Assembly: GCF_014946725.1 (NCBI RefSeq)
Contig: NZ_JACFXY010000002.1
Location: 186,001 to 250,000, forward strand
Length of the DNA stretch: 64,000 nucleotides
Direction: 5' to 3'
Source of the DNA: Mixta mediterraneensis
Lineage (GTDB): Bacteria > Pseudomonadota > Gammaproteobacteria > Enterobacterales > Enterobacteriaceae
The number at the start of each line of letters is the position of its first letter. Position 1 is the stretch's first letter. Shown in pieces: positions 27,469-34,732 of this stretch. A program made the position numbers and the translations under genes. Below the pieces are notes generated by a model that saw only the letters and a program-made list of their open reading frames with translations, searched no databases and had not been told where the DNA came from.

Positions 27469-28647
27469 ATGGCCATCAGTGATACAAAGCTAAGAGGCTT
27501 GCACGGCAAGCCCTATGACGGACCGCCTGAGTTAACTGACGCAGATGGCCTGGGAATCCGCATCACGCCAAAGGGTATTATCAGCTTTCAGTACCGATAC
27601 CGATTTAACGGCAAGCAACATCGCCTCGGGATCGGTCGGTATCCGGAAATTTCGCTGAGGGATGCCAGAATAAAAGTAGGAGAATTCAAGGAGTCGCTTG
27701 GAGCAGGGAAAGACCCTAAGCACCATAAGCCACAGGTTAAATTCCGCCCAACACTTCAAGACTGCATAAACTACTGGTGGAAAAATTATGTGCAGCAATC
27801 GCTCCGGGAAAGCACGCAAGAAGTTTACAACCGCGTAGTTCTGAACGAAATGGAAGGCGTGTTTGAGGGTATTCCTCTTGAGGATATAAACGTCAGTACA
27901 TGGGTAGATTTCTTTACCAAAAAAGAGCAGGAAAATCCTGTTAAGGCCCGGAGGCTTCTGGTTAATCTGCGTGGTGCCGTAGACTGGTGTACACGAAGGC
28001 AATATATAGACAATTCAACCCTGCTTCGCCTTGACCCTAAAGACTTTGGCAAAAAACCAAGGGTAGGGGAAACAGTCCTGACCTATCGCCAGCTGGCCCA
28101 AATTTGGCTGGAAAATGAAAAAACCATGGCGACCGCCTCCTCTAAGCGCCTGGTTAAGTTGCTCATACTTTATGGCGCTCGAAATAGTGAGATGCGCGAA
28201 GCTCTCAAGCAAGAATTCGATTTCGAAGAAAACATTTGGACTCTGCCGGCCGCAAAGAGCAAAACAGATAAAATTATCAGGCGTCCTATTTTCAAGCATG
28301 CGCTGCCACTGCTTGAGGAGGCAAAAGCATCAGGAAAGGATATTCTTTTTCCGGGCGCTTACGATCGCGATGTTCCCTTGTCGATTGGCTCGGCAACAAG
28401 ATATGTCAGGCTATTGCGTGATCAGTTGGGTATCGGTGATTTTACGGCTCATGACTTCAGGCGAACTCTGGCGACCAGGCTTTCTGAGGAAGGCGTTGCG
28501 CCGCACGTAATCGAGAAGATGCTTGGACATGATTTAGGGGGCGTGCTTGCCGTTTATAACAAGCACGACTGGTTAGCAGAACAGAAGGCGGCATATGAGC
28601 TCTATGCAGAAAAGATTTTTGAGCAAATTAAGCTGATTTCTGGTTAA
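27469..28647 (+). CDS. int: Tyrosine recombinase (P4-type integrase)
   Basis: The 392-residue protein has the arm-binding DUF4102 region at the N-terminus (KLRGLHGKPYDGPPELTDADGLGIRITPKG) and the SAM-like core-binding domain. The catalytic part has LLILYGARNSEMREAL (Arg), the HDFRRTLATRLSE box (His and Arg), and MLGHDLGGVLAVYNKHD with the second His and the nucleophilic Tyr. It integrates and, with an excisionase, excises the prophage. It lies 210 bases from the pqqU junction and points away from it. Upstream, TGTATCCAT, TGTATTCAT and TGTATTTAA repeats between 27290 and 27340 could be arm sites. Confidence 0.93.
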   Translation: MAISDTKLRGLHGKPYDGPPELTDADGLGIRITPKGIISFQYRYRFNGKQHRLGIGRYPEISLRDARIKVGEFKESLGAGKDPKHHKPQVKFRPTLQDCINYWWKNYVQQSLRESTQEVYNRVVLNEMEGVFEGIPLEDINVSTWVDFFTKKEQENPVKARRLLVNLRGAVDWCTRRQYIDNSTLLRLDPKDFGKKPRVGETVLTYRQLAQIWLENEKTMATASSKRLVKLLILYGARNSEMREALKQEFDFEENIWTLPAAKSKTDKIIRRPIFKHALPLLEEAKASGKDILFPGAYDRDVPLSIGSATRYVRLLRDQLGIGDFTAHDFRRTLATRLSEEGVAPHVIEKMLGHDLGGVLAVYNKHDWLAEQKAAYELYAEKIFEQIKLISG

Positions 28648-28819
28648 CGCCGCCGTTAAGTATCCAGCTATCAACCTCGGCCAGTAAGTAAAGCTTTGGA
28701 CGGCTTCTTACTGGTTTAGGGAACCCCATCTTATGCGTGTAAGTCCAGATGGTCATTCTGGATGAAACCTTTAGCTTATCCATAACCTCTTTTTCTGAAA
28801 TCAAGTCTGTATTGGCCAT
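28628..28819 (-). CDS. AlpA-like HTH protein, candidate excisionase
   Basis: I start at 28819 after GGAGTGGAG, giving 63 residues. LISEKEVMDKLKVSSRMTIWTYTHKMGFPKPVRSRPKL is the winged-helix AlpA/MerR-type domain of phage excisionases and integrase regulators. It is the last gene of the leftward operon and its end overlaps the end of int by 20 bases. Excision control is inferred from family and place. Confidence 0.78.
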   Translation of the reverse strand: MANTDLISEKEVMDKLKVSSRMTIWTYTHKMGFPKPVRSRPKLYLLAEVDSWILNGGVNQKSA

Positions 28820-28865
28820 GCTATTTCTCCACTCCTGCTGCAACAGGTTAAGCAACCGTGACACG

Positions 28866-29108
28866 TCACGGCGTGATATTTAATTTTGTCTCAAGCCAAC
28901 CGCTGGTGGCCCAGCACTGCGAATCACCCTGGCACGGGCAGGCGCTGACCGGCAGGCGATCGCCACACTTCCCGCACTGGCGCTTTGCCAGCTCTGCAAG
29001 CTGCTGCTGCAGCTCCGCGTTATCTTTGCGGATAAGCATGGTGATGTACTCGTTCAGCTCATACGGTTCACGACCGGGGCGGCGTGCGGCGCAGTTATGC
29101 GCCAGCAT
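28866..29108 (-). CDS. Small phage protein with a CxxC motif
   Basis: From the ATG at 29108 the product is 80 residues: a helical part (EYITMLIRKDNAELQQQLAELAKR) then CGKCGDRLPVSACPCQGDSQC, a likely metal-binding knuckle. The same frame stays open upstream as LSAAERKAAQRARQAAAGGKKLELALDSQELE, which looks like true coding sequence, yet no start codon precedes it before a TGA. An ATG overlapping the preceding gene's stop (at about 29211) is in another frame, so a small indel may have separated the real start. The function is unknown. Confidence 0.6.
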   Translation of the reverse strand: MLAHNCAARRPGREPYELNEYITMLIRKDNAELQQQLAELAKRQCGKCGDRLPVSACPCQGDSQCWATSGWLETKLNITP

Positions 29109-29207
29109 CTCCAGTTCCTGACTATCCAGCGCCAGCTCCAGCTTTTTACCACCGGCAGCGGCCTGTCTGGCACGCTGCGCGGCTTTTCGTTCGGCGGCGG
29201 ATAGGCA

Positions 29208-29534
29208 TCAGTCAATATCCTTCCCGTAGTCAGCCATCGCCTGGCGCAGAAGTGGTAACCCTTCGGTCCAAGGAAGTTCAATAGCAGCTTCGATAGTCCG
29301 ATAGAGCCCGATAGCGTCGCATTCCCAACTTTCAGCTTCGCTTCTCCAGTCGCCTTCCTCATCGAGCTGGCTTTCAAGGTCAGCTATTTGCCCTTGATAG
29401 TCGCCGCGCACCTCTTCCTCAACCTCAGAGCGAACCCTTTCTTTAAGAACCTCCATCACCTCTTCAACTGACAGAGTTCCGAGCAACTGATCCGGCTCTG
29501 CATTACTGAATTTCAGCGCGAGAACGTTGCTCAT
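29208..29534 (-). CDS. Hypothetical phage protein, acidic coiled-coil
   Basis: The 108-residue acidic protein has a probable coiled coil across VEEVMEVLKERVRSEVEEEVRGDYQGQIADLESQLDEEGDW. It follows the ASCH-like gene by two bases and precedes the CxxC gene. I do not recognise its family. Confidence 0.65.
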   Translation of the reverse strand: MSNVLALKFSNAEPDQLLGTLSVEEVMEVLKERVRSEVEEEVRGDYQGQIADLESQLDEEGDWRSEAESWECDAIGLYRTIEAAIELPWTEGLPLLRQAMADYGKDID

Positions 29535-29536
29535 GG

Positions 29537-30226
29537 TCAGCCCTCCACGCGCTTAAACTCAATGACCCACACCCACGGGTTGGCCTGCCAGCTTTCCTCT
29601 CCGTAGATGCTCCACCACGTCTGACCGAACCATGAACGTGAAAAGTCAGGAAAGCCGTAGTCACGCGAAACAGCATCAATGGATGGATGGCTCGGCGGCG
29701 CACCTTCTGCAATCGCATCCGCCTGGCTAATATCCTGCAACCGCTCCACACGAACGCCGGTAATCTCCAGCGTTATGCGTGAAGCCCAGCGCGGCATGTG
29801 GGTGGATGGCCGCCAAGGGAATCCCCTATCTTCTCGGTTTGATTGCCCAGATGTTTCGGCATAGACCGCATGCCAGTAGCTGTCTGATGATTTGGGGATT
29901 GATGGCATCCAGGTGCGTTCATCGACATTGCCAAACTCATCAAGCGAGTCGTGTATTGCTTGCCACGTCTCACGCACCCACAGGCGATCACCTACTGCAC
30001 CGAATGGGCAGGTGAACAGCGCTGAACGCGTATGCGTGCCAGTCGCGTTTGATTCTGCCCAATGGTATTTGCCTATATCAGCGCGCTTAGTCGAATCAGT
30101 GATGCGTAGCAAGCCAAAGTTAGGCGAGTCTGGCTGCACCTTCATAATCCGGCGCGTCATAGTTTTGCGTCCATCAATGATGGCTTTAATCATTTCAGGG
30201 TTAAAAATGATCGGCCGCTCTTTCAT
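29537..30226 (-). CDS. ASCH-domain-like phage protein
   Basis: The start at 30226 overlaps the HNH stop as ATGA and gives 229 residues, MKERPIIFNPEMIKAIIDGRKTMTRR. The motif 'II/LF..EM..AI.DGRKT.TRR' followed by a WVRETW block (GAVGDRLWVRETWQ) and a central HMPRWASRITLEIT segment is typical of a common phage protein with an ASCH-like beta-barrel, suspected to bind RNA. Role unknown. The first 13 residues recur at the start of the HNH gene immediately upstream, showing that this gene's 5' end was duplicated. Confidence 0.75.
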   Translation of the reverse strand: MKERPIIFNPEMIKAIIDGRKTMTRRIMKVQPDSPNFGLLRITDSTKRADIGKYHWAESNATGTHTRSALFTCPFGAVGDRLWVRETWQAIHDSLDEFGNVDERTWMPSIPKSSDSYWHAVYAETSGQSNREDRGFPWRPSTHMPRWASRITLEITGVRVERLQDISQADAIAEGAPPSHPSIDAVSRDYGFPDFSRSWFGQTWWSIYGEESWQANPWVWVIEFKRVEG

Positions 30227-30783
30227 TTCCAAGCCCTCCCAAGCTTTATGTGGCTAACTTGGCTTTGCGATATTCCAAAGCGATCAGCTATTTCACGCTG
30301 CGTGCATCCCTTTTCCAAAAGCCGCTTGATAGAACGAACATCGACCTCGCGCAATTTCGCAGCGCCGTTACTTTCCCCGCGCTTTATTGAGGTGGGAATT
30401 TTTGCACGACCTCTTGCGCTACAGTCCTTCATGTTCTGCGATCGAGTTCCTGCGACGAGATGTTCTGGATTAATGCATTTTGGATTGTCGCAGGAATGCA
30501 TAGCGTCTAAACCTTCAGGCAATTCCCCCTTCACCAGTTGATAAGCCAACCGATGGGCATAAACTCCACGCCCATTGATGGTTAGTTTTCCGTAACCGGC
30601 ATTATTGGTGTGCCGCTGCCATTCCCAGCATCCAGTTTGTTCATTGATGCTGCATCCATTTGTAAGGCGGCGCGCCAAATGCTCCGGCGAATTTTGGTCG
30701 GCTCCTCGTCTTGGGTAGATTCGAGATTTGGTGTTGGTATTGCGCACCATGTCGGCGTTAAAGATGATTGGACGCTCATGCAT
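30223..30783 (-). CDS. HNH homing-type endonuclease
   Basis: I start at 30783, where ATGCATGA overlaps the previous gene's stop, giving 186 residues. The HNH core is GYGKLTINGRGVYAHRLAYQLVKG and MHSCDNPKCINPEHLVAGT, and a C-terminal HTH (GCTQREIADRFGISQSQVSHIKLG) would aid site recognition. This architecture is that of free-standing homing endonucleases in phages. The first residues MHERPIIFNADMVR are not nuclease sequence; they copy the start of the neighbouring ASCH-like protein, so the nuclease is expressed from the captured start of its target. Confidence 0.85.
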   Translation of the reverse strand: MHERPIIFNADMVRNTNTKSRIYPRRGADQNSPEHLARRLTNGCSINEQTGCWEWQRHTNNAGYGKLTINGRGVYAHRLAYQLVKGELPEGLDAMHSCDNPKCINPEHLVAGTRSQNMKDCSARGRAKIPTSIKRGESNGAAKLREVDVRSIKRLLEKGCTQREIADRFGISQSQVSHIKLGRAWK

Positions 30784-30970
30784 CTTCTTCATCCTCCTCG
30801 ACATGCTCTACTTCCGTGCCATCGTAGGCCGCCTTGACGCTATTGGCCGCCGAGATGATGGCGTTGAACTGTTCAGGATTAACCGTTACACCGGGGAACT
30901 GACGCGAAAGTTCAAAGCTAATGGCAGCAACGAGTTTCATCTGGTCGATGCAAATGGTGGTTTTCATCAC
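30776..30970 (-). CDS. Small acidic phage protein
   Basis: The product is 64 residues (63 if the second Met at 30967 is used), MKTTICIDQMKLVAAISFELSRQFPG, ending in a run of Glu and Asp. The start codon overlaps the stop of the upstream gene and the stop overlaps the HNH start, showing tight coupling. No family is recognised. Confidence 0.6.
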   Translation of the reverse strand: MMKTTICIDQMKLVAAISFELSRQFPGVTVNPEQFNAIISAANSVKAAYDGTEVEHVEEDEEDA

Positions 30971-31488
30971 TCACAATCCTTACCGGCGCGGAGTTGGGCG
31001 GAGATTTGATCGCCGGTGTAAACAGCTCCAGCAGCGACACCAATTTCCCGCGCATCGAACGTCCCTTCATCAATCAGTTGTTGGAGTTTTCCGGACAGCA
31101 TTTCCACACCCTCAGCCCGCACAGAGTTGATATATGAGTCGGTGGCCGGGAATGGGTTTTCGGCGTTTACATCTCGGCTCGCATACATGTTGATTTCAGA
31201 AACATAATCCAGCGGAACGCCTGCAAACATATATCCTTCACCTTCAGAAAAATATTCGACGTGATTTTCACTGATATCCGTCAGCAACTTCAGCAGTACA
31301 GCATTCTCCTCCGCCAGCTCGTCCAACTTCTGCTGTAACTCATTACCACGCACGAACGCACAGTCCAGACGCGTTGATAGGTCAGAAATAAGGTTTGCAA
31401 CATCCAGCATGTTATGTGATGAGCGGAGTGTTTTTGCCAGTTGATGTCCTGACGAGACCAGTTCTTTGCTGGTTGCTTCGGTTTTCAT
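30967..31488 (-). CDS. Hypothetical phage protein
   Basis: Starting at 31488 gives 173 residues (MKTEATSKELVSSGHQLAKTL). A coiled-coil-prone stretch (GNELQQKLDELAEENAVLLKLLTDI) occupies the middle. The C-terminal part with INSVRAEGVEMLSGKLQQL resembles early-region proteins of lambdoid phages of unknown role. The upstream in-frame Met at 31545 would overlap the preceding gene and lacks a ribosome site. Confidence 0.6.
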   Translation of the reverse strand: MKTEATSKELVSSGHQLAKTLRSSHNMLDVANLISDLSTRLDCAFVRGNELQQKLDELAEENAVLLKLLTDISENHVEYFSEGEGYMFAGVPLDYVSEINMYASRDVNAENPFPATDSYINSVRAEGVEMLSGKLQQLIDEGTFDAREIGVAAGAVYTGDQISAQLRAGKDCE

Positions 31489-31498
31489 ATTTTCGGCC

Positions 31499-31663
31499 TC
31501 AGTGAATGGTGATGTTGATGGTTTTATTAAGGCGCTCAGCTTCACGCTGCGCCTTAATCGGATTACTGATTACCGATCCGTCAGGCATTACCCAGCCGTT
31601 GAGGATATGGCTGTAGGGCAGGGTGATAATGCCTACGGTGATATGGTCGTTTGGCTTTTGCAT
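31499..31663 (-). CDS. Small phage protein
   Basis: The ATG at 31663 gives 54 residues, MQKPNDHITVGIITLPYSHILNGW. It begins one base after the stop of the 262-residue gene and ends ten bases before the next start. The upstream extension to 31717 overlaps that gene and is unlikely. No function can be given. Confidence 0.5.
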   Translation of the reverse strand: MQKPNDHITVGIITLPYSHILNGWVMPDGSVISNPIKAQREAERLNKTINITIH

Positions 31664-31664
31664 C

Positions 31665-32453
31665 TCAGTAGACTCCTGGATAACCAATTTCGTCTGCATC
31701 ATCAGCGTCCAGCACAAGCAGGCTGTCTCCGTAGTAAAGCGCCGCTACCAGCCTTTCGAAGTCGCCACGGAACTGGTGTACCTTCTTGCCCAGCGCATCG
31801 CCCTCAAGCGCGCCGGAGAAGAGCTGCCAAACGGGCTTTCCATCGTGCAACACGTCAACCGTCTCTCGCTCTTCGTAGGCCGTTTGTTTAGTGAAATACA
31901 GGTTGTTGTCGAACTGGAACGCGTGGTCTTTACTACGGGATCGGATGCTATAGCTGCTTGGTGCCTTTTCCAGTCCGACCATGAATGAGCCATAGTCGCT
32001 GTAAGCCATAAGTACTGATGGGGCTTCCCAGCCTTGCTGCGCCGCTTCTTCCTCGTGGTCTTTGACGAACGCAGCCCATAGGTCAGATGCCTTGATGTAC
32101 TGAGGCACCTCATGGGATTTCACAAACTCCAAAACGTGTTCGCGCATCGAGGTGACTAGTCGATCAGAAACGGCGTTGCCTTCCCAGGTCGCGGCCAGTT
32201 CCTTCGCCATCAGCAAGTTGTAGCGTGGTAGATCGACCAGTTCGGAGATGTTGGCTGGCAGCGCCTCTTCCAGCGCTTTCTTCACAGCTCGCGGGAACTC
32301 GCCCCAGCGGAACGTGTCTTTAATGGCTTCTTCATACAGGCTGGTGACGTGCTTGCGTACCATGTCAGCAAACTCAGGTGACTTTTCAAACTCTGAGCAG
32401 TGCGCTGCAATTGCTGTTGCCAGGCTGTTAGCTATATTTTTTTCGTTACTCAT
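31665..32453 (-). CDS. Hypothetical phage early protein
   Basis: The start at 32453 follows GTGTGGAGACAGAA and gives 262 residues (MSNEKNIANSLATAIAAHCSEFEK). The protein is soluble and charged, with Trp-rich segments (YIKASDLWAAFVKDHEEEAAQQGWEA). It is the first long gene after the structured leader of the leftward operon. I do not recognise a domain. Confidence 0.65.
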   Translation of the reverse strand: MSNEKNIANSLATAIAAHCSEFEKSPEFADMVRKHVTSLYEEAIKDTFRWGEFPRAVKKALEEALPANISELVDLPRYNLLMAKELAATWEGNAVSDRLVTSMREHVLEFVKSHEVPQYIKASDLWAAFVKDHEEEAAQQGWEAPSVLMAYSDYGSFMVGLEKAPSSYSIRSRSKDHAFQFDNNLYFTKQTAYEERETVDVLHDGKPVWQLFSGALEGDALGKKVHQFRGDFERLVAALYYGDSLLVLDADDADEIGYPGVY

Positions 32454-33221
32454 TTCTGTCTCCACACACGATTTTTGGTTGCATGAATCCCTTGCCAGTG
32501 ACGGCAATAAAAAACTTTTGGGATTCGTTTAAGTTGGCTGGTGAGCTACTGCAATAACCCACAGCCCGATTACTCCACACATTTGAAAGGTTGCTGCGGT
32601 GCCGGGTGCCTCCCGGTGCTCTGGCCGAACTGGCAAACTCCAGAGCGGTGACCTTTAGACTTTCAGCATCGCACGATAGTTACGATGCCAGTTCTCCGCG
32701 TGCGCTAGCCGCATTCACCACAACGGTTGAGAGCGCTGGCTAACCAGGCGCGCGATGTTCTTTGCCAATCACCGCTCAACGCTCTCACCGTTGTGTGCTC
32801 GTCTCTCCGAGCCGTCTCTGCTCTATCGCGGTTGTCGCGTATGCCACGCCAGCACCTAACGAGTTTTTACGCCCTTTGCCGTTTGCATCATCTTGGCGCC
32901 GCTATTATCGGTAGCAGTACCGCTACTTGGTGGACATTTATGGAGACCGTCTTGAAGTAGTAAACCATCCAGTCTCGTTCAAAGAACTTGTGAAAATTCT
33001 CTCAACGAGACGTTGGGTGCCGGTTACCGATCCGGCTCTGTCTCGCTTTTGGCTTACAGAAGATTAGTTGTGATGGCTGGTGACTATTACCCAGCTCAGT
33101 GGCGCGGTGTTTTCCATCGTAGCCGCCCGTTCCATCCGCGTTCAATCATTCCTTATGCTCGCCTAGAACGTCTCGCCTGCTTATCAATCTCAACCGTTTG
33201 ACGGTCATCATCCGTCATTCA
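32454..33221 (-). other. Gene-poor, hairpin-rich leader of the prophage early operon
   Basis: This stretch holds no long gene on the transcribed (minus) strand, only mini-ORFs such as MRLAHAENWHRNYRAMLKV near 32655-32714, MVYYFKTVSINVHQ near 32890-32965 and MERAATMENTAPLSWV near 33070-33140. It packs several stem-loops: GCATCG/CGATGC at 32666-32688, a long arm pair CACAACGGTTGAGAGCG (32719-32735) with CGCTCTCACCGTTGTG (32780-32795), and CGAGAC/GTCTCG enclosing GCCGG/CCGGC at 33006-33045. A plus-strand frame at 32727-32960 exists but lies against the operon. The layout suggests regulatory RNA. Confidence 0.55.
32595..32690 (-). ncRNA. Candidate processed immunity RNA (c4-like), uncertain
   Basis: Three stem-loops are adjacent: GCATCG/CGATGC, GCTCTGG/CCAGAGC (32618-32624 and 32640-32646) and CCGGG/CCCGG (32602-32606 and 32612-32616). 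They lie in the leader of an early operon with mini-ORFs, a setting like the c4-icd immunity region of P1-type phages. The similarity is of layout; I could not verify sequence homology. Confidence 0.3.
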
Positions 33222-33300
33222 TCACAACGAGAAGGGCATTTACTCCACGTCTCTAAAGCGTTCGAAAACACCCGCTTTGCAAACGCCCTTTTCGTTGTGA
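33222..33300. repeat. 79-base inverted-repeat hairpin
   Basis: The arms TCACAACGAGAAGGGCATTT (33222-33241) and AAACGCCCTTTTCGTTGTGA (33281-33300) match at 18 of 20 positions, and AAAGCG/CGCTTT pair inside the loop. It follows directly on the minus strand after the terminator at 33299-33345. Its CACAACG ends recur in the hairpin at 32719-32795. Confidence 0.75.
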
Positions 33301-33345
33301 AAAAAGAGGGCGGTTTAATCAGAATGGGTTACTGAAGAAACCGCC
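33299..33345 (-). terminator. Terminator after the first gene of the leftward operon
   Basis: On the minus strand GGCGGTTT pairs with AAACCGCC and is followed by CTCTTTTTT. It would end most transcripts shortly after the 51-codon gene, so reaching the rest of the operon should need antitermination or read-through. Confidence 0.75.
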
Positions 33346-33364
33346 AAACAACACAGCGTCATCC

Positions 33365-33520
33365 TTAAAATACCGGCTTGGCTGCCAGACTATCTACACA
33401 GCACTCCAACAACACGATCCCCGCATCACCATCACAAATCAGATCGGCATCTGGGAACAGGTACAGAAAGGTAATCTGGTCCCAAAACTTGGTGTTGCTC
33501 ATGTTTTTGACCATTCTCAT
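33365..33520 (-). CDS. 51-residue phage protein in the N-gene position
   Basis: The minus strand encodes 51 residues (MRMVKNMSNTKFWDQITFLYL then PDADLICDGDAGIVLLECCVDSLAAKPVF), too short to stand out in a long-ORF screen. A second Met at position 7 is possible. It lies just downstream of the left operator and just before a strong terminator, like N and tL1 of lambda, but it is acidic and hydrophobic rather than Arg-rich, so it is not an N-type RNA binder. The function is unknown. Confidence 0.5.
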   Translation of the reverse strand: MRMVKNMSNTKFWDQITFLYLFPDADLICDGDAGIVLLECCVDSLAAKPVF

Positions 33521-33568
33521 CTCAAAATCCGTAAGTAACCGCTGATGAGGGAAACAATAATGCGGATA

Positions 33569-33604
33569 TGCATATAACGCAAGTGGTAAAATGCGTTATA
33601 TGCA
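33569..33604. promoter_or_regulatory. Left operator region of the prophage repressor
   Basis: TGCATATAACGCA (33569-33581) and its exact reverse complement TGCGTTATATGCA (33592-33604) fit the TGCr-N5-yGCA pattern of the sites on the other side of cI. The centres are 23 bases apart. They should cover the leftward early promoter. Confidence 0.75.
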
Positions 33605-33625
33605 AATTATAAATGTTAAAGACGC

Positions 33626-33650
33626 AAAAAAGCCCGGCAGAACCGGGCTT
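33626..33650 (-). terminator. Terminator of the cI repressor gene
   Basis: AAGCCCGG and CCGGGCTT pair around CAGAA; on the minus strand the stem is followed by TTTT. It lies 21 bases beyond the cI stop. Confidence 0.88.
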
Positions 33651-33670
33651 ATTGGGCTTGTAAGGAGGGC

Positions 33671-34366
33671 TTAGCCGTGTCGTTTGAAGGATTGCGACTG
33701 GCTAATCATGACCTTGCCGAAAATATAAAAGCGGTGCTCATTCGATTCATCAATGAACCAGTCACGATATCGGGTATTGTCAGAAATGACGACGATTTTA
33801 TCGGGAACCATCTGTAAGCGCTTTATGTGAATTTTCCCATCGAAACCAAACACATAAATACCATCACCATCAAACTGATTCACTGAAACATCCACGAAAA
33901 CCAAATCTCCTGGCTCGATAGTGCCTGACATACTGTCACCGCGGACATTAACCATCTTGACCGTAGTCGCAGGCCTACCGCCGAAGAAGTTCTTGGCGTG
34001 CTCTGTGTTGTACTCAATAGAGCGAATGACATCGATTATGTCACTACCAACAAACGCTCCTGGGCCCGCACTTACATTTACATCAAGCAAATCCACACGA
34101 TACACATCCCCCCCTTGTATAACCTTAACCATATCATTACTGTTATTATATACAGTATTTTTTGGATCGGAGGGAATAAATAATTCACCGAGGCTCACAT
34201 TTAGCTCATTCGCTATTTTTTTAAGCGATTGCTCGGTAAAGGATTTTTGCTTTCCTGTCTCAAGGCGTGAAATGTTCGCTTGGTCGACGCCTACTGCATC
34301 AGCCAGATCATTCATTGTCAGCCCGCGCGCAAGCCGCAGTTCTCTGATTCGATTTCCTATGTTCAT
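33671..34366 (-). CDS. cI: CI-type phage repressor, XRE-HTH plus S24 peptidase
   Basis: The 231-residue protein has an N-terminal HTH (TMNDLADAVGVDQANISRLETGKQ, residues 17-40) and a C-terminal LexA/S24 domain. A self-cleavage site Ala-Gly is visible in VNVSAGPGAFVG near residue 99, the catalytic Ser in RGDSMSGTIEPGD near 143, and the Lys in GKIHIKRLQ. It should keep the lysogenic state and be cleaved on RecA activation. It faces the cro-like gene, with operators on both sides of cI. Confidence 0.93.
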   Translation of the reverse strand: MNIGNRIRELRLARGLTMNDLADAVGVDQANISRLETGKQKSFTEQSLKKIANELNVSLGELFIPSDPKNTVYNNSNDMVKVIQGGDVYRVDLLDVNVSAGPGAFVGSDIIDVIRSIEYNTEHAKNFFGGRPATTVKMVNVRGDSMSGTIEPGDLVFVDVSVNQFDGDGIYVFGFDGKIHIKRLQMVPDKIVVISDNTRYRDWFIDESNEHRFYIFGKVMISQSQSFKRHG

Positions 34367-34387
34367 GTGCCTATTTAATGGCTGGTT

Positions 34388-34448
34388 TGCATGAAACGCA
34401 AATTAACTTGCGCAATCCGCTAGCATGAAATAATATGCGAATTACGCA
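34388..34448. promoter_or_regulatory. Right operator region between cI and cro
   Basis: Three 13-base sites are visible: TGCATGAAACGCA (34388-34400), TGCGCAATCCGCT (34409-34421) and the near-perfect palindrome TGCGAATTACGCA (34436-34448). They share TGCr-N5-yGC with the left operator pair. Centres are 21 and 27 bases apart. Confidence 0.8.
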
Positions 34449-34464
34449 ACTAAGGGGGTTAAAA

Positions 34465-34719
34465 ATGTCTTCACCGTTACGAAACTTGCGCAAGTCGCAA
34501 GGAAGAACACTAAGTGAAGTAGCCGGCGCCATCCATCTGGATGTAGGCAACCTGAGCCGTATTGAACGCGGTCTGCAGGTGGCATCACTGGATGTAGCAG
34601 AGCGCCTAGCTTTGTTCTTTAAAGGCGAGATCAGCGAGCTGGAAATTCTTTATCCCCAGCGCTACCTGACCAGCACCGAGACTTTAACAGCTACGCCACC
34701 CGTAGCGAAACCACAGTAG
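34465..34719 (+). CDS. Cro-like XRE repressor
   Basis: The ATG at 34465 gives 84 residues; the in-frame ATG at 34435 lies inside an operator. RTLSEVAGAIHLDVGNLSRIERGLQVASLDVAERLALFF is a clear helix-turn-helix. It is the first rightward gene opposite cI, the cro position, and should switch the prophage to lytic growth. Confidence 0.85.
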   Translation: MSSPLRNLRKSQGRTLSEVAGAIHLDVGNLSRIERGLQVASLDVAERLALFFKGEISELEILYPQRYLTSTETLTATPPVAKPQ

Positions 34720-34732
34720 AGAGGGCTTAGCC

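Noticed and set aside
32727..32960. 77-codon plus-strand ORF in the prophage leader
   Set aside because: It runs against the early operon and overlaps long hairpins; I see no phage family in it.
32454..33345. Retron or type I toxin-antitoxin (hok/sok-like) locus
   Set aside because: No reverse transcriptase gene, and no Hok-like membrane peptide in any frame.
33300..33540. Two plus-strand frames ending ..VFDHSHLKIRK that looked like a decayed gene
   Set aside because: No start, frames change, and the minus strand has a better complete gene with a terminator in the same place.
33569..33604. Same operator as the ydcO/sutR palindrome (TGCGTTATA shared)
   Set aside because: The length and centre differ, and the sites match the cI/cro operators better; the shared string is probably chance.
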